Source: Bacteroides intestinalis DSM 17393
Lineage (GTDB): Bacteria > Bacteroidota > Bacteroidia > Bacteroidales > Bacteroidaceae
NCBI RefSeq assembly: GCF_000172175.1
Contig: NZ_ABJL02000001.1
Location: 186,001-250,000 of the forward strand
Length of the DNA stretch: 64,000 nt
Direction of reading: 5' to 3'
Each line of letters starts with the position of its first letter. Position 1 is the first letter of the stretch. The position numbers and the translations under genes are program-made. This document shows, piece by piece, positions 52,291 through 61,011 of this stretch. The notes below the pieces were generated by a model. That model did no database searches and was not told the DNA's origin. It worked only from the letters and a program-made list of their open reading frames with translations.

Positions 52291-54198
52291 CTAGCGAAAA
52301 CTGATATTGATATGGATTTTCTTATCCATTTTATCTGGTAGTACCTGTAAAGGTATAAAAGAGAATCCCGGAACCGGATTAAAAATTCTTTGATCATCGT
52401 CCGTAAAAGCAATCTCCATATCTCCCGATTCACAAGTGATACATACTACTCCTTTATTTTTTCTTATGTATACTTCATGGGAAGAGAATTCAATATTTTC
52501 CTCAGGTGAGGCAATGACGGGTAACATAAGTCGGATCGGTTCATTACAATGCTCCAGATGTATGCTGACCCCTTGTTCTGAATATGTATAATTCATTGTC
52601 ATAGCTACTTCTCCCTGCAGCGGAGCTTGTTGGTTGATATCAACCAGATGGGTATGTACGGTAAATGTGCAAGCTTCCTCTCTTTCATGGTAGGTAATGC
52701 TTGTATTTAAATCATCTAGATTGCTATATGCAACTCCATTTTGTATTAATTCGATTCGAGGAGTACCGCCTGTCAGATACTTGCGGGTATTGCTCTGCAT
52801 ATTGGGAGCCTCAATCAGTTTATATTGATTCATAGTTGCGGCAAAAACGGGTCCAGCTTGCGCATGCCACAACAACGAGAGAGCACCTCCCATAGGATGT
52901 GTTCCTTTTACCTTATATTCTGCATCATATCCGGTGAACGTAGAACGCCACGAACCGTAGGATAGAAGCCATGTATGGATATCTTTAAAATACTTTGTGC
53001 CGTAAGTAATATCTCGCGGCAGTTTTCCGGAAGCGGCAGTTTTCACGGGAGGCAATTCGAGAAAGGATGCCAATGCTTTGGCATGCCCGAAGGTGTGATG
53101 GATACAAGGGGGAATGCCGGAAGCAAAGTAATGCATGCCACCATAAAGAAGCCCGTTATGAGTGGCTTTTTTCAATAGTTGGATATTCCGTTGAATGGCC
53201 TCTAAATATTCCGGATGACGGGCTGCTAATTTATAGTAGCCTCCCATAAAACCGTCGCTGGTACGTCCTCCCCAATAGGTCCATTTAAAGTTCCTTGTTC
53301 CCCAACTATTGTCCCAGGCCCCATCGGGTAGCATAAATTCCAAATGGGTATTCATGGAGCACTCTACGAGTGATAACAGTTCCTTATCATTGGCCATCGC
53401 AGCATAATATGCCATGTTCGGCAAGGATTCTTCCACATTGTAAAGTAAGTCAGTCGGGAAACAGCCGTTTCTGGTTGCGGAGTTAATATTCGGTCCTTCG
53501 CCGTATAGAAAGCATTCATTTTTCGTAAAGTAACTTTTTATATCGGCTGCTATTTCTTGGGCTTCTTTCTTAAAGTCGGGACGGTTACATAATTCGCCAA
53601 TAGCATACAAGGCGTAGGTTGCCGACGCAGAATAGTTTATATTCATATTTCGCATACCTTCGCGTTTACGGCTATAAATAAATGGATTATTTATCATGAA
53701 TTCACCAGCTTGCAGTAATTGTTGTTTCCAGTGATTGCGGGTTGAGTCATCCAATAAATGACCATGATAATGTAAAGCCTCATAAAGAGCTATGGAAGCA
53801 AAGACTGTCGTACCGTTCCAATCCGAAACATGTACATCGTTCATCCAAGAACCGTCTGGACGATGCACGTTCTCCATCCAGGCCATCAGGCGTTTGGCAC
53901 CGTGCAAGTATTTATTATTTCCGGTTTTTTCTGCCAGATACATTAGAGGAAGTACGGCATCACCTATACGTCCATGCATACGGGCACATGCAGGGCACAG
54001 AATACCACCGTTAAGCGCAGGGTTCGGATTATTACATTGATATGTCGAAAAGGTATCCATCCATTCCGTCAATAATTTGTCTGCTTCACTACGCAAAGCA
54101 TCATCAAATGGATTTTCATTTATATTCCGTATTTGTCCTGATAAGAATGATGCATATAACAACATCATAATAATAAACAAGTTTTTCATTTTCTTCAT
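52291..54198 (-). CDS. Unrecognised secreted toroid-type protein of the heparin locus
   Basis: A 635-residue protein with a signal peptide (about 1-21, ASFLSGQ). Residues about 30-390 look like an (alpha/alpha) toroid: helices with MHGRIGDAVLPLMYLAEKTG, NGTTVFASIALYEALHYHG, NYSASATYALYAIGEL and RTSDGFMGGYYKLAARHP. A beta-rich C-terminal domain follows (about 440-635). The layout resembles lyases and glycosidases of the toroid type, but I cannot place it in a named family. Possible catalytic residues are in PACARMHGRIGD and CIHHTFGHAKA. It is the first gene of the operon with the HTCS (35-base gap), so it is tied to heparin sensing or breakdown. Confidence 0.8.
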   Translation of the reverse strand: MKKMKNLFIIMMLLYASFLSGQIRNINENPFDDALRSEADKLLTEWMDTFSTYQCNNPNPALNGGILCPACARMHGRIGDAVLPLMYLAEKTGNNKYLHGAKRLMAWMENVHRPDGSWMNDVHVSDWNGTTVFASIALYEALHYHGHLLDDSTRNHWKQQLLQAGEFMINNPFIYSRKREGMRNMNINYSASATYALYAIGELCNRPDFKKEAQEIAADIKSYFTKNECFLYGEGPNINSATRNGCFPTDLLYNVEESLPNMAYYAAMANDKELLSLVECSMNTHLEFMLPDGAWDNSWGTRNFKWTYWGGRTSDGFMGGYYKLAARHPEYLEAIQRNIQLLKKATHNGLLYGGMHYFASGIPPCIHHTFGHAKALASFLELPPVKTAASGKLPRDITYGTKYFKDIHTWLLSYGSWRSTFTGYDAEYKVKGTHPMGGALSLLWHAQAGPVFAATMNQYKLIEAPNMQSNTRKYLTGGTPRIELIQNGVAYSNLDDLNTSITYHEREEACTFTVHTHLVDINQQAPLQGEVAMTMNYTYSEQGVSIHLEHCNEPIRLMLPVIASPEENIEFSSHEVYIRKNKGVVCITCESGDMEIAFTDDDQRIFNPVPGFSFIPLQVLPDKMDKKIHINISFR

Positions 54199-54214
54199 AT
54201 TAGATTTTAAAACT

Positions 54215-54222
54215 CAAAAATA
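54215..54222 (-). promoter_or_regulatory. -7 box for the toroid protein-HTCS operon
   Basis: The minus strand reads TATTTTTG (TAnnTTTG), 16 bases before the ATG at 54198. The leader would be short. Confidence 0.35.
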
Positions 54223-54289
54223 CAGCTTTATGGCTAATAACTGTTGCTTTTTTCTCTAATATTTGTATATAGATGTCTATGGGTGTCCG

Positions 54290-54346
54290 TAATATTGTTG
54301 AATTGGTATTAATATTGTTGAAAAGTTGTTTTCTGAAACAATATTA
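54290..54346. promoter_or_regulatory. Candidate HTCS operator, repeat cluster
   Basis: TAATATTGTTGAA occurs at 54290-54302 and 54310-54322 (20-base period), and an inverted AACAATATTA at 54337-54346. The cluster lies between divergent operons, and the core is shared with the susC upstream site at 46909. Two direct repeats one and a half to two turns apart are typical for AraC-type regulators. Confidence 0.55.
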
Positions 54347-54436
54347 GCAGACTTTTAAACATAAAAATACGTCTGTCAAGTTCGAACGCCCTACTTTAGC
54401 AGCAGAAAATAAATATTCCTTAAACTTTAGTAGTAT

Positions 54437-56398
54437 ATGAAACACTTACCCTTATTAATGTATACCACTTTTTGTGGATTGTACTCCATGCAGACAGAAG
54501 CAGCAGACAAAAAAGGTGAAAGACCCAATATTCTTTGGCTCACTTTTGAAGATACCAGTGCTTATGAGTTCGGTTGTTACGGTAATAAGGGAGTACATAC
54601 TCCCAATGCAGACAGTCTTGCTGCTCGTGGTATACAATTTATGAATGCCTGGTCTGTTGCTCCTCAAAGTTCGGCAGCCCGTTCATCGCTCATTACTGGA
54701 TGCTATTCAAGCACTTACGGAATGGATATTCATCCTGTTCCTTACGATACACCTGCTGATATATTCTTTCCACAACGGTTGCGCGAAGCTGGCTATTATT
54801 GCACAAACAATAGCAAAACACATTACAATTCTACCACTGACAACAAAAGTTGCTGGGACGAGTGTAATAACAAAGCCTCTTACAACAGTCCTAAGCGCCG
54901 GAAAGACCAGCCTTTTTTTGCTGTATTCAATACTGTAACTTCGCATATGGGACGTATCCGCACTTTTCATACTGACGGGCGGAGAGATTATACTCAAGAG
55001 GGTATTTACCCGGCATTGCTTTCATTACCCTCTTACGTTCCCGATCTTCCAGAAGTGCGTTCCGATTATGCTGGTCATCTCGAAGCGGTGCAGGACGTGG
55101 ATACCTGGCTAGGATTTTTCATGAAAGATTTGAAAGAGAAAGGACTGGATGAAAATACGATTATATTCTTTTTCAGTGATCATGGTGGTTGCATTCCACG
55201 CGGAAAGGGATATTTGTATGAAAGTGGGTTGAGAGTACCTCTGATTGTGTACTTCCCGCCCAAATGGCAGCATTTGGCCAACAATGCCACAGGCAAGGAA
55301 TACAGTTTAGTCAACTTTACGGATTTAGGCCCTACCGTACTTAGTCTTTCAGATATAAAACCTCCCAAACATATGCAAGGAAGAGCCCTGTACGGTAAAT
55401 TCGCAAGCAGAGAAAAGCGAACAATGCAGTTTGCATTGGCAGCTAACCAATTACATCACTTTATGCCGGTACGTGCTGTTACCGATGGACACTTCAAGTA
55501 CATTCGCAGTTATATTCCTTATCGTCAGTTTGCTTTGCGCAATTATTACCAATGGGGAATGCCTTCCAATAAAGCATGGGACAAACTGGTGTTGGGGGGA
55601 CACAATACCAATCCGGATTGGAAACAGACTTTCGAGGCTCATCCAGCGGAAATGTTGTTCGATCTTGAAAAAGATCCGGATGAATTGCATGACTTATCCA
55701 CATCTCCCGAATATGTGGAAACCTTGTTCAAAATGCGTCAAGCACTATCCGAGCATATCCGTACTACTGGCGACTTGGGATTTTTCCTTCCAGATTCACG
55801 CACTGGACACATACTTTATGAAAAAGTGCGCAAGGAGAAATATCCTTTGGACGAACTTTATACACTTGTGGAAACTGCGGGAACGGCAACTGTAACTTCC
55901 CTCCCTATGCTGGAGGAAGCACTTTCCAGTCCCTTGCCTGAGATAAGATTTTGGGGAGTGGTGGGGTATGCAAAACTCGCTAGAGAAAAACAAATCAAGA
56001 CTGCTCCACAAACTTTGCTGAAACTTTTGCAAGATGATAATCCTTATATAGCTTCCGAAGCAGCTTATGCTGTTGCTTATATGGACAAAGCTCAAGAAGG
56101 TATTGCACGCCTTGTTACTCCGGTTCAAGAAAAAGATAGAAAAATAGGATATTCTTCTTTGGAATGTCTATCTTTAGATCCCGAAATGCGTGACTATATC
56201 CGGCCGTTTCTGCCCGAACTGAGAAAAGCCGCTGAAACCTTGCCGCGTCTTGAAAACGAAGATGCGGGGCTTATGGCGCGTGGCATCCTTGTAAATCTGG
56301 GTGAAATGGATATTAAAGATTTGCATGGCTCTGAAGCGTACAAGAAGGGCTTGAAGCTGAATTATGGTCGCAGGCCAATGGTACCTCTGCCGAATTAA
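54437..56398 (+). CDS. Serine-type sulfatase with HEAT-like C-terminal region
   Basis: A 653-residue family S1 sulfatase with a signal peptide (about 1-23, MQTEAAD). The active-site motif is SSAARSSLITG with Ser78 as formylglycine precursor and Ala in place of the usual Pro. Metal ligands are in ILWLTFEDT and FFFSDHGG. The first 470 residues are the sulfatase; the last 180 are short helical repeats (MLEEALSSPLPEIRFWGVVGYAKLA, LLKLLQDDNPYIASEAAYAVAYM) like HEAT repeats, seen in some glycosaminoglycan sulfatases and possible N-sulfatases. It is first in a two-gene operon with heparinase I. Exact specificity is not readable. Confidence 0.9.
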   Translation: MKHLPLLMYTTFCGLYSMQTEAADKKGERPNILWLTFEDTSAYEFGCYGNKGVHTPNADSLAARGIQFMNAWSVAPQSSAARSSLITGCYSSTYGMDIHPVPYDTPADIFFPQRLREAGYYCTNNSKTHYNSTTDNKSCWDECNNKASYNSPKRRKDQPFFAVFNTVTSHMGRIRTFHTDGRRDYTQEGIYPALLSLPSYVPDLPEVRSDYAGHLEAVQDVDTWLGFFMKDLKEKGLDENTIIFFFSDHGGCIPRGKGYLYESGLRVPLIVYFPPKWQHLANNATGKEYSLVNFTDLGPTVLSLSDIKPPKHMQGRALYGKFASREKRTMQFALAANQLHHFMPVRAVTDGHFKYIRSYIPYRQFALRNYYQWGMPSNKAWDKLVLGGHNTNPDWKQTFEAHPAEMLFDLEKDPDELHDLSTSPEYVETLFKMRQALSEHIRTTGDLGFFLPDSRTGHILYEKVRKEKYPLDELYTLVETAGTATVTSLPMLEEALSSPLPEIRFWGVVGYAKLAREKQIKTAPQTLLKLLQDDNPYIASEAAYAVAYMDKAQEGIARLVTPVQEKDRKIGYSSLECLSLDPEMRDYIRPFLPELRKAAETLPRLENEDAGLMARGILVNLGEMDIKDLHGSEAYKKGLKLNYGRRPMVPLPN

Positions 56399-56451
56399 AA
56401 GTGAATTTATGCACAATGTCATCAAGCCAATTAACAAAATATCAATAGAGA

Positions 56452-57630
56452 ATGAGAACAATCGCATTAATCACCCTCTGCCTGCTTCCTTTGACAGCGG
56501 TAAGTCCGGTCCGTGCACAGTCAGATAACTTAACACCCCTGAAAGAACGTGTAAATGTGCAGGCCGATTCGGCCCGTGCAAACCAGATTATTGATGACCG
56601 TTGGGTAGCCGTCGGTACCAATAAACCCCATACCATTCAATTGGATTACTCCCGGCCTTTCGAGAACAAGCCTTCTTACCGTTTCGAATTGAAACAGGAA
56701 GACAATACTTTGGAAGGCTACGCCAAAGGAGAAACCAAAGGTCGTGCTGAACTTTGCTATTGCTATGCTGTGGCCAATGACTTTCGTAATTATCCGGCCA
56801 ATGAATACTCCAATGCACAAAAGATGAAGACTGTATATCATTACGGTAAAGGAAGTTGCCCGCAAGGTTCATCCATGAGCTATACATTTTCCGTTTATAT
56901 TCCGCGGGCTTTGGACAAAGATGTATCCACTATTTTTGCACAATGGCATGGTATGCCGAGCCGTACACTCGTTTCCGATCCTAACGGTAAAGTGATGAAA
57001 CTTAGTGTTGAAGAGTTTCTTGAACTGGAAAAAAAGATGATTTTCAAGAAGAATATAGCCCATGATAAAATAGCCAGAATCAATGCTAAAGGAGATACTG
57101 TCTACAAAGCCGGAAATCCTAATGGTTGGCTGATTGAACAAGGCGGATATCCTCCTCTTGCTTTCGGTTTCTCGCAAGGGTATTTCTACATCAAAGCCAA
57201 TTCGGACCGTAAATGGTTGACTGACAAAACCGACCGTTGCAATGCCAATCCGGATAAAGCAGAGATTATGCGTCCCGTGACTTCCACTTATAAAACTTCT
57301 ACAATAGCTTATAAGATGCCGTTCAAGTCTTTCCCGAAAGAGTGTTGGGTAACTTTCCGAGTGAATATAGACTGGACTCTATATGGAAAGGAACAAGAAA
57401 CTATTCTTAGACCTGGGTTTTTGGATGTGACTATGTCTTACCAGCAAGAAGGTAAAGAACGAAAGAAACATATTGTGAATAACGAAGAGATTCTAATCGG
57501 ACGCAATGACGAAGAAGGATATTACTTTAAATTTGGTATATACCGTGTTGGAAATAGTACTATTCCAGTTGCTTATAATTTGGCTGGTTATGAAGAATGT
57601 GAAAAAACTCAGAGAAATAGGGGGCTCTGA
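56452..57630 (+). CDS. hepA: Heparin lyase I, PL13
   Basis: A 392-residue secreted lyase (signal about 1-22, PVRAQ) cutting highly sulfated heparin at 2-O-sulfated iduronate linkages. It closely resembles, as I recall the sequence, B. thetaiotaomicron heparinase I (BT4675): LKERVNVQADSARANQIID, WVAVGTNKPH, GYAKGETKGRAEL, GWLIEQGGYPPLAFGFSQG. The known catalytic and binding residues are kept: His166 (FAQWHGMPSRT), Lys360 and Tyr364 (YYFKFGIYRVGNST). The jelly-roll fold of PL13 fits the length. It lies 53 bases after the sulfatase. Confidence 0.96.
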   Translation: MRTIALITLCLLPLTAVSPVRAQSDNLTPLKERVNVQADSARANQIIDDRWVAVGTNKPHTIQLDYSRPFENKPSYRFELKQEDNTLEGYAKGETKGRAELCYCYAVANDFRNYPANEYSNAQKMKTVYHYGKGSCPQGSSMSYTFSVYIPRALDKDVSTIFAQWHGMPSRTLVSDPNGKVMKLSVEEFLELEKKMIFKKNIAHDKIARINAKGDTVYKAGNPNGWLIEQGGYPPLAFGFSQGYFYIKANSDRKWLTDKTDRCNANPDKAEIMRPVTSTYKTSTIAYKMPFKSFPKECWVTFRVNIDWTLYGKEQETILRPGFLDVTMSYQQEGKERKKHIVNNEEILIGRNDEEGYYFKFGIYRVGNSTIPVAYNLAGYEECEKTQRNRGL

Positions 57631-57696
57631 ATGATAGTAGAATACGAAGACTAAATAAAACCTTTGCTACTTTCTGCCAACTCCCAAACTTTTTCG

Positions 57697-57704
57697 TACT
57701 TTTG
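57697..57704 (+). promoter_or_regulatory. -7 box for the DHH phosphoesterase gene
   Basis: TACTTTTG fits TAnnTTTG. It lies inside the longer open frame that begins with TTG at 57702, which argues that translation really starts at the ATG at 57777. Confidence 0.55.
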
Positions 57705-57776
57705 CCCGTTCAAATTATAGAGGTTGGAAGTCATTCCGATCATTCAGTTGTAAATCGTTTAACTGTAAATAATCAA

Positions 57777-58814
57777 ATGTTGACAAAAGTAATAGAGCAG
57801 GCCAAAATAGATCGTTTCGCTAGATGGATGGGGCATGCAGAAAGAATTGTAATTGTAGCCCATGTAGCGCCGGATGGCGATGCTATAGGCTCTTCATTGG
57901 GGTTATGGCATTTCCTGAATTCACAAGATAAAGTTGCGAATGTCATTGTGCCGAATGCTTTTCCCGACTTTCTGCGATGGATGCCGGGTAGCAAAGATGT
58001 ATTACTCTATGACCGCTACAAAGAATTTGCCGATAAACTGATCGCTGAGGCTGAAATAATCTGTTGTTTGGATTTCAATGCTTTGAGTCGTATTGATGCA
58101 ATGGCGGATGCAATAAAGGCAGCAAAAGGGAAGAAGATTTTGGTAGACCATCATCTGTATCCCGAAGATTTTTGTGATATCACAATCTCACATCCTAATA
58201 TTTCTTCTACTTCGGAGCTTGTATTCCGCTTGATATGCCGCATGGGGTATTTTAATGAAATAACCAAAGAAGGAGCAGAGTGCATCTATACCGGTATGAT
58301 GACCGATACAGGTGGATTTACTTATAACTCCAATAATCGGGAGATTTATTTTATCATCAGTGAATTACTTTCCAAGGGTATCGATAAGGATGATATTTAC
58401 CGGAAAGTTTATAATACTTACTCTGAAAGTCGCTTGCGACTGATGGGATATGTGCTTTCAAATATGCAGGTTTATCCCGATTATCATTCTGCCTTGATCT
58501 CGTTGACAAAAAATGAGCAGGGACGTTTCAATTATATCCGGGGAGACAGCGAGGGGTTTGTAAATATTCCTTTGAGTATAAAAGACGTGGTTTTTTCTTG
58601 CTTCCTGCGTGAAGACACGGAAAAGCCGATGATTAAGGTTTCATTGCGTTCTGTGGGTACATTTCCTTGCAATCAATTAGCTGCTGAATTCTTCAATGGA
58701 GGCGGACATCTGAATGCTTCCGGTGGTGAATTTTATGGTACGCTGGAGGAAGCAAAGAAAGTCCTGGAACGTGCTTTAGAGAAATTTAAGCCTTTATTGA
58801 ATGCGAAAGGATAA
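57777..58814 (+). CDS. nrnA: DHH/DHHA1 phosphoesterase, NrnA-like
   Basis: A 345-residue cytoplasmic phosphoesterase of the bifunctional oligoribonuclease / 3'-phosphoadenosine 5'-phosphate phosphatase type. The DHH domain has its metal motifs: VAHVAPDGDAIGSS, CLDFNALSRID and the name-giving LVDHHLYPE, with a Thr-Gly-containing GMMTDTGGFTYNS segment. The C-terminal DHHA1 domain ends with the substrate-binding FNGGGHLNASGG. The family's job is degrading nanoRNA and clearing pAp from sulfate metabolism. The start is the ATG at 57777, not the upstream TTG, because the promoter box overlaps the longer version. It marks the return to housekeeping genes. Confidence 0.92.
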   Translation: MLTKVIEQAKIDRFARWMGHAERIVIVAHVAPDGDAIGSSLGLWHFLNSQDKVANVIVPNAFPDFLRWMPGSKDVLLYDRYKEFADKLIAEAEIICCLDFNALSRIDAMADAIKAAKGKKILVDHHLYPEDFCDITISHPNISSTSELVFRLICRMGYFNEITKEGAECIYTGMMTDTGGFTYNSNNREIYFIISELLSKGIDKDDIYRKVYNTYSESRLRLMGYVLSNMQVYPDYHSALISLTKNEQGRFNYIRGDSEGFVNIPLSIKDVVFSCFLREDTEKPMIKVSLRSVGTFPCNQLAAEFFNGGGHLNASGGEFYGTLEEAKKVLERALEKFKPLLNAKG

Positions 58815-58862
58815 AAAAAGAGGGGCACAAAGGTTAAAAGATACGAACTTTCCTCGTAGAGC

Positions 58863-58893
58863 TTTCAACTTTCAACGAAATCGAATACTTTTG
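58863..58893 (+). promoter_or_regulatory. Promoter of the DUF4827 gene
   Basis: TTTC (58863-58866) and TACTTTTG (58886-58893) with a 19-base spacer fit the Bacteroides -33/-7 pattern, 24 bases before the ATG. Confidence 0.55.
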
Positions 58894-58917
58894 TACGGAA
58901 TTACTAAATAACAGATA

Positions 58918-59523
58918 ATGAAGAAACTTACATTATTCTTTTTGTCTTTGCTGGTATGTGGTCTGGCTTTTCAGGCTTGTGATAACACCAAGACTTATGC
59001 AGAAATGCTGGAGGAAGAAAAAGAGGCCATTAAAGCATTTATAAAAGACAATAATATTAAGGTTATATCCCAAACAGAGTTTTACAGAAACGACTCGATT
59101 ACGGATACGCTTAAAAATGAATATGTGCAACTCGCCAGCGGTGTATATATGCAAATACGGGATAAAGGCTCTAAAAATCCTGCCGATACAGTAAAAGCGA
59201 ACGACCAGATCTTGGTACGTTTCATGGAATACGGCCTTATTCAAGGAGATACGACAATGTCTAACTTAGGATTTGCCGAAGTAGTGGATGAATTTAATTA
59301 CCGGGTAACGAGTTCTTCCATTGCTGGTCAGTTTACGCAAGGATTGATGCTTTCTTATTACCAAACGACTGCTGTTCCTGCCGGTTGGTTAGTACCACTG
59401 GCTTATGTACGCGACATGGCACACGTCAGACTGATCGTTCCTTCAAAGATGGGACACAATACAGCTATGCAGTCCGTATACCCTTATTACTATGATATCC
59501 GTAAATACCAAATCTATAGGTAA
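58918..59523 (+). CDS. DUF4827-family lipoprotein
   Basis: A 201-residue lipoprotein (LVCGLAFQAC, Cys21). A helical N-terminal stretch (YAEMLEEEKEAIKAFIKDN) is followed by a beta-rich domain (about 70-200) with the outline of an FKBP-type peptidyl-prolyl isomerase: VYMQIRDKG, ILVRFMEYGLIQGD, AHVRLIVPSKMGHN. This fits the DUF4827 family. Whether it has isomerase activity is not known. It lies 39 bases before glmM. Confidence 0.85.
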   Translation: MKKLTLFFLSLLVCGLAFQACDNTKTYAEMLEEEKEAIKAFIKDNNIKVISQTEFYRNDSITDTLKNEYVQLASGVYMQIRDKGSKNPADTVKANDQILVRFMEYGLIQGDTTMSNLGFAEVVDEFNYRVTSSSIAGQFTQGLMLSYYQTTAVPAGWLVPLAYVRDMAHVRLIVPSKMGHNTAMQSVYPYYYDIRKYQIYR

Positions 59524-59562
59524 TTATAGTATATAACCAACAATCTTTAAATCATTAACCTA

Positions 59563-60951
59563 ATGACTCTAATCAAATCTATCTCTGGAATCCGCGGAAC
59601 TATTGGCGGAGGAGCGGGTGTGGGCTTGAATCCGCTTGACATTGTGAAATTCACATCAGCGTATGCCACACTTATTCGCAAAACGTGCACGGTAAAAAGC
59701 AACAAAATTGTAGTAGGACGCGACGCCCGTATTTCGGGTGAAATGGTAAAGAATGTAGTAGTAGGTACCCTGATGGGCATGGGATGGGATGTAGTGGACA
59801 TTGATCTGGCTTCTACACCGACCACCGAATTGGCCGTAACTATGGAAGGCGCCAGTGGTGGTATTATCCTGACTGCTTCGCACAATCCGAAACAATGGAA
59901 TGCCCTGAAATTGCTGAATGAACGCGGCGAATTTCTGAATGCTGCCGAAGGTAACGAAGTACTTCGCATTGCCGAGGCTGAAGAATTTGACTTTGCTGAT
60001 GTAGATCATCTGGGATCATATCGCAAGGATCTGACTTACAATCAAAAACATATAGACAGTGTGTTGGCGCTTAGTCTGGTGGATGTAGAAGCTATCAGAA
60101 AGGCGAACTTCCGCGTGGCTATTGATTGTGTGAACTCTGTGGGTGGTATTATTCTGCCTGAGTTACTGGAACAACTGGGTGTACAACATGTAGAGAAGCT
60201 TTACTGCGAACCGACCGGTGATTTCCAACATAATCCTGAACCGCTTGAAAAGAATCTGGGGGACATTATGAACCTGATGAAAGGTGGCAAGGCTGATGTA
60301 GCTTTCGTAGTTGACCCTGACGTAGACCGCTTGGCAATGATTTGCGAAGATGGAAAAATGTATGGCGAAGAATATACGCTGGTGAGCGTAGCCGATTATG
60401 TGTTGAAACATACTCCGGGTAATACAGTTTCTAACCTGAGTTCTACACGTGCTTTGCGTGATGTAACCCGTAAGTATGGCAAGGAATATTTTGCTTCTGC
60501 CGTAGGCGAAGTAAACGTTACTACTAAAATGAAAGAAGTGGGTGCCGTGATCGGTGGTGAAGGCAATGGTGGAGTTATTTATCCGGAAAGTCACTACGGA
60601 CGTGATGCGCTGGTTGGTATTGCCTTGTTCCTGAGCCATCTGGCACATGAGGGCAAGAAGGTGAGCGAGCTTCGTGCAACTTATCCTGCTTATTTCATGG
60701 CAAAGAATCGCGTAGATCTGACTCCTGAAACAGATGTGGATGCTATTCTGGCTAAGGTGAAAGAACTTTATAAGGATGAAGAAATCAATGACATCGATGG
60801 TGTGAAAATAGACTTTGCCGATAAGTGGGTACACTTGCGTAAAAGTAACACCGAACCGATTATCCGCGTGTATAGTGAAGCTTCTACAGCGGAAGCAGCT
60901 GAAGAAATCGGTCAGAAGATAATGAAAGTGATTGAAGATCTGGCAAAGTAA
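59563..60951 (+). CDS. glmM: Phosphoglucosamine mutase
   Basis: A 462-residue alpha-D-phosphohexomutase that turns glucosamine 6-phosphate into glucosamine 1-phosphate for UDP-GlcNAc, needed for peptidoglycan and lipopolysaccharide. The phosphoserine is Ser106 in TASHNPK. The metal loop is DPDVDRLAMI, the sugar-binding loop GGEGNGGVIYP and the phosphate site RKSNTEPIIRVYSE. The order of the four domains and the length are normal. Some related mutases act on other sugars, so phosphomannomutase or phosphoglucomutase activity is an alternative. Confidence 0.93.
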   Translation: MTLIKSISGIRGTIGGGAGVGLNPLDIVKFTSAYATLIRKTCTVKSNKIVVGRDARISGEMVKNVVVGTLMGMGWDVVDIDLASTPTTELAVTMEGASGGIILTASHNPKQWNALKLLNERGEFLNAAEGNEVLRIAEAEEFDFADVDHLGSYRKDLTYNQKHIDSVLALSLVDVEAIRKANFRVAIDCVNSVGGIILPELLEQLGVQHVEKLYCEPTGDFQHNPEPLEKNLGDIMNLMKGGKADVAFVVDPDVDRLAMICEDGKMYGEEYTLVSVADYVLKHTPGNTVSNLSSTRALRDVTRKYGKEYFASAVGEVNVTTKMKEVGAVIGGEGNGGVIYPESHYGRDALVGIALFLSHLAHEGKKVSELRATYPAYFMAKNRVDLTPETDVDAILAKVKELYKDEEINDIDGVKIDFADKWVHLRKSNTEPIIRVYSEASTAEAAEEIGQKIMKVIEDLAK

Positions 60952-60984
60952 AAGTTGTCAGGAACAGATATATAAATATTAAGT

Positions 60985-61010
60985 AAATGGGAAGCCTCGG
61001 CTTCCCATTT
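60985..61010. terminator. Bidirectional terminator between glmM and NUDIX genes
   Basis: AAATGGGAAGC (60985-60995) and GCTTCCCATTT (61000-61010) form an 11-bp stem with a CTCG loop, flanked by A and T runs. It lies between converging genes and works as an intrinsic terminator in both directions. Confidence 0.85.
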
Positions 61011-61011
61011 T

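Noticed and set aside
60163..60834. 223-codon open frame antisense to glmM
   Set aside because: Long, but it lies completely inside glmM, has an odd His/Arg/Phe-rich composition and no start signals.
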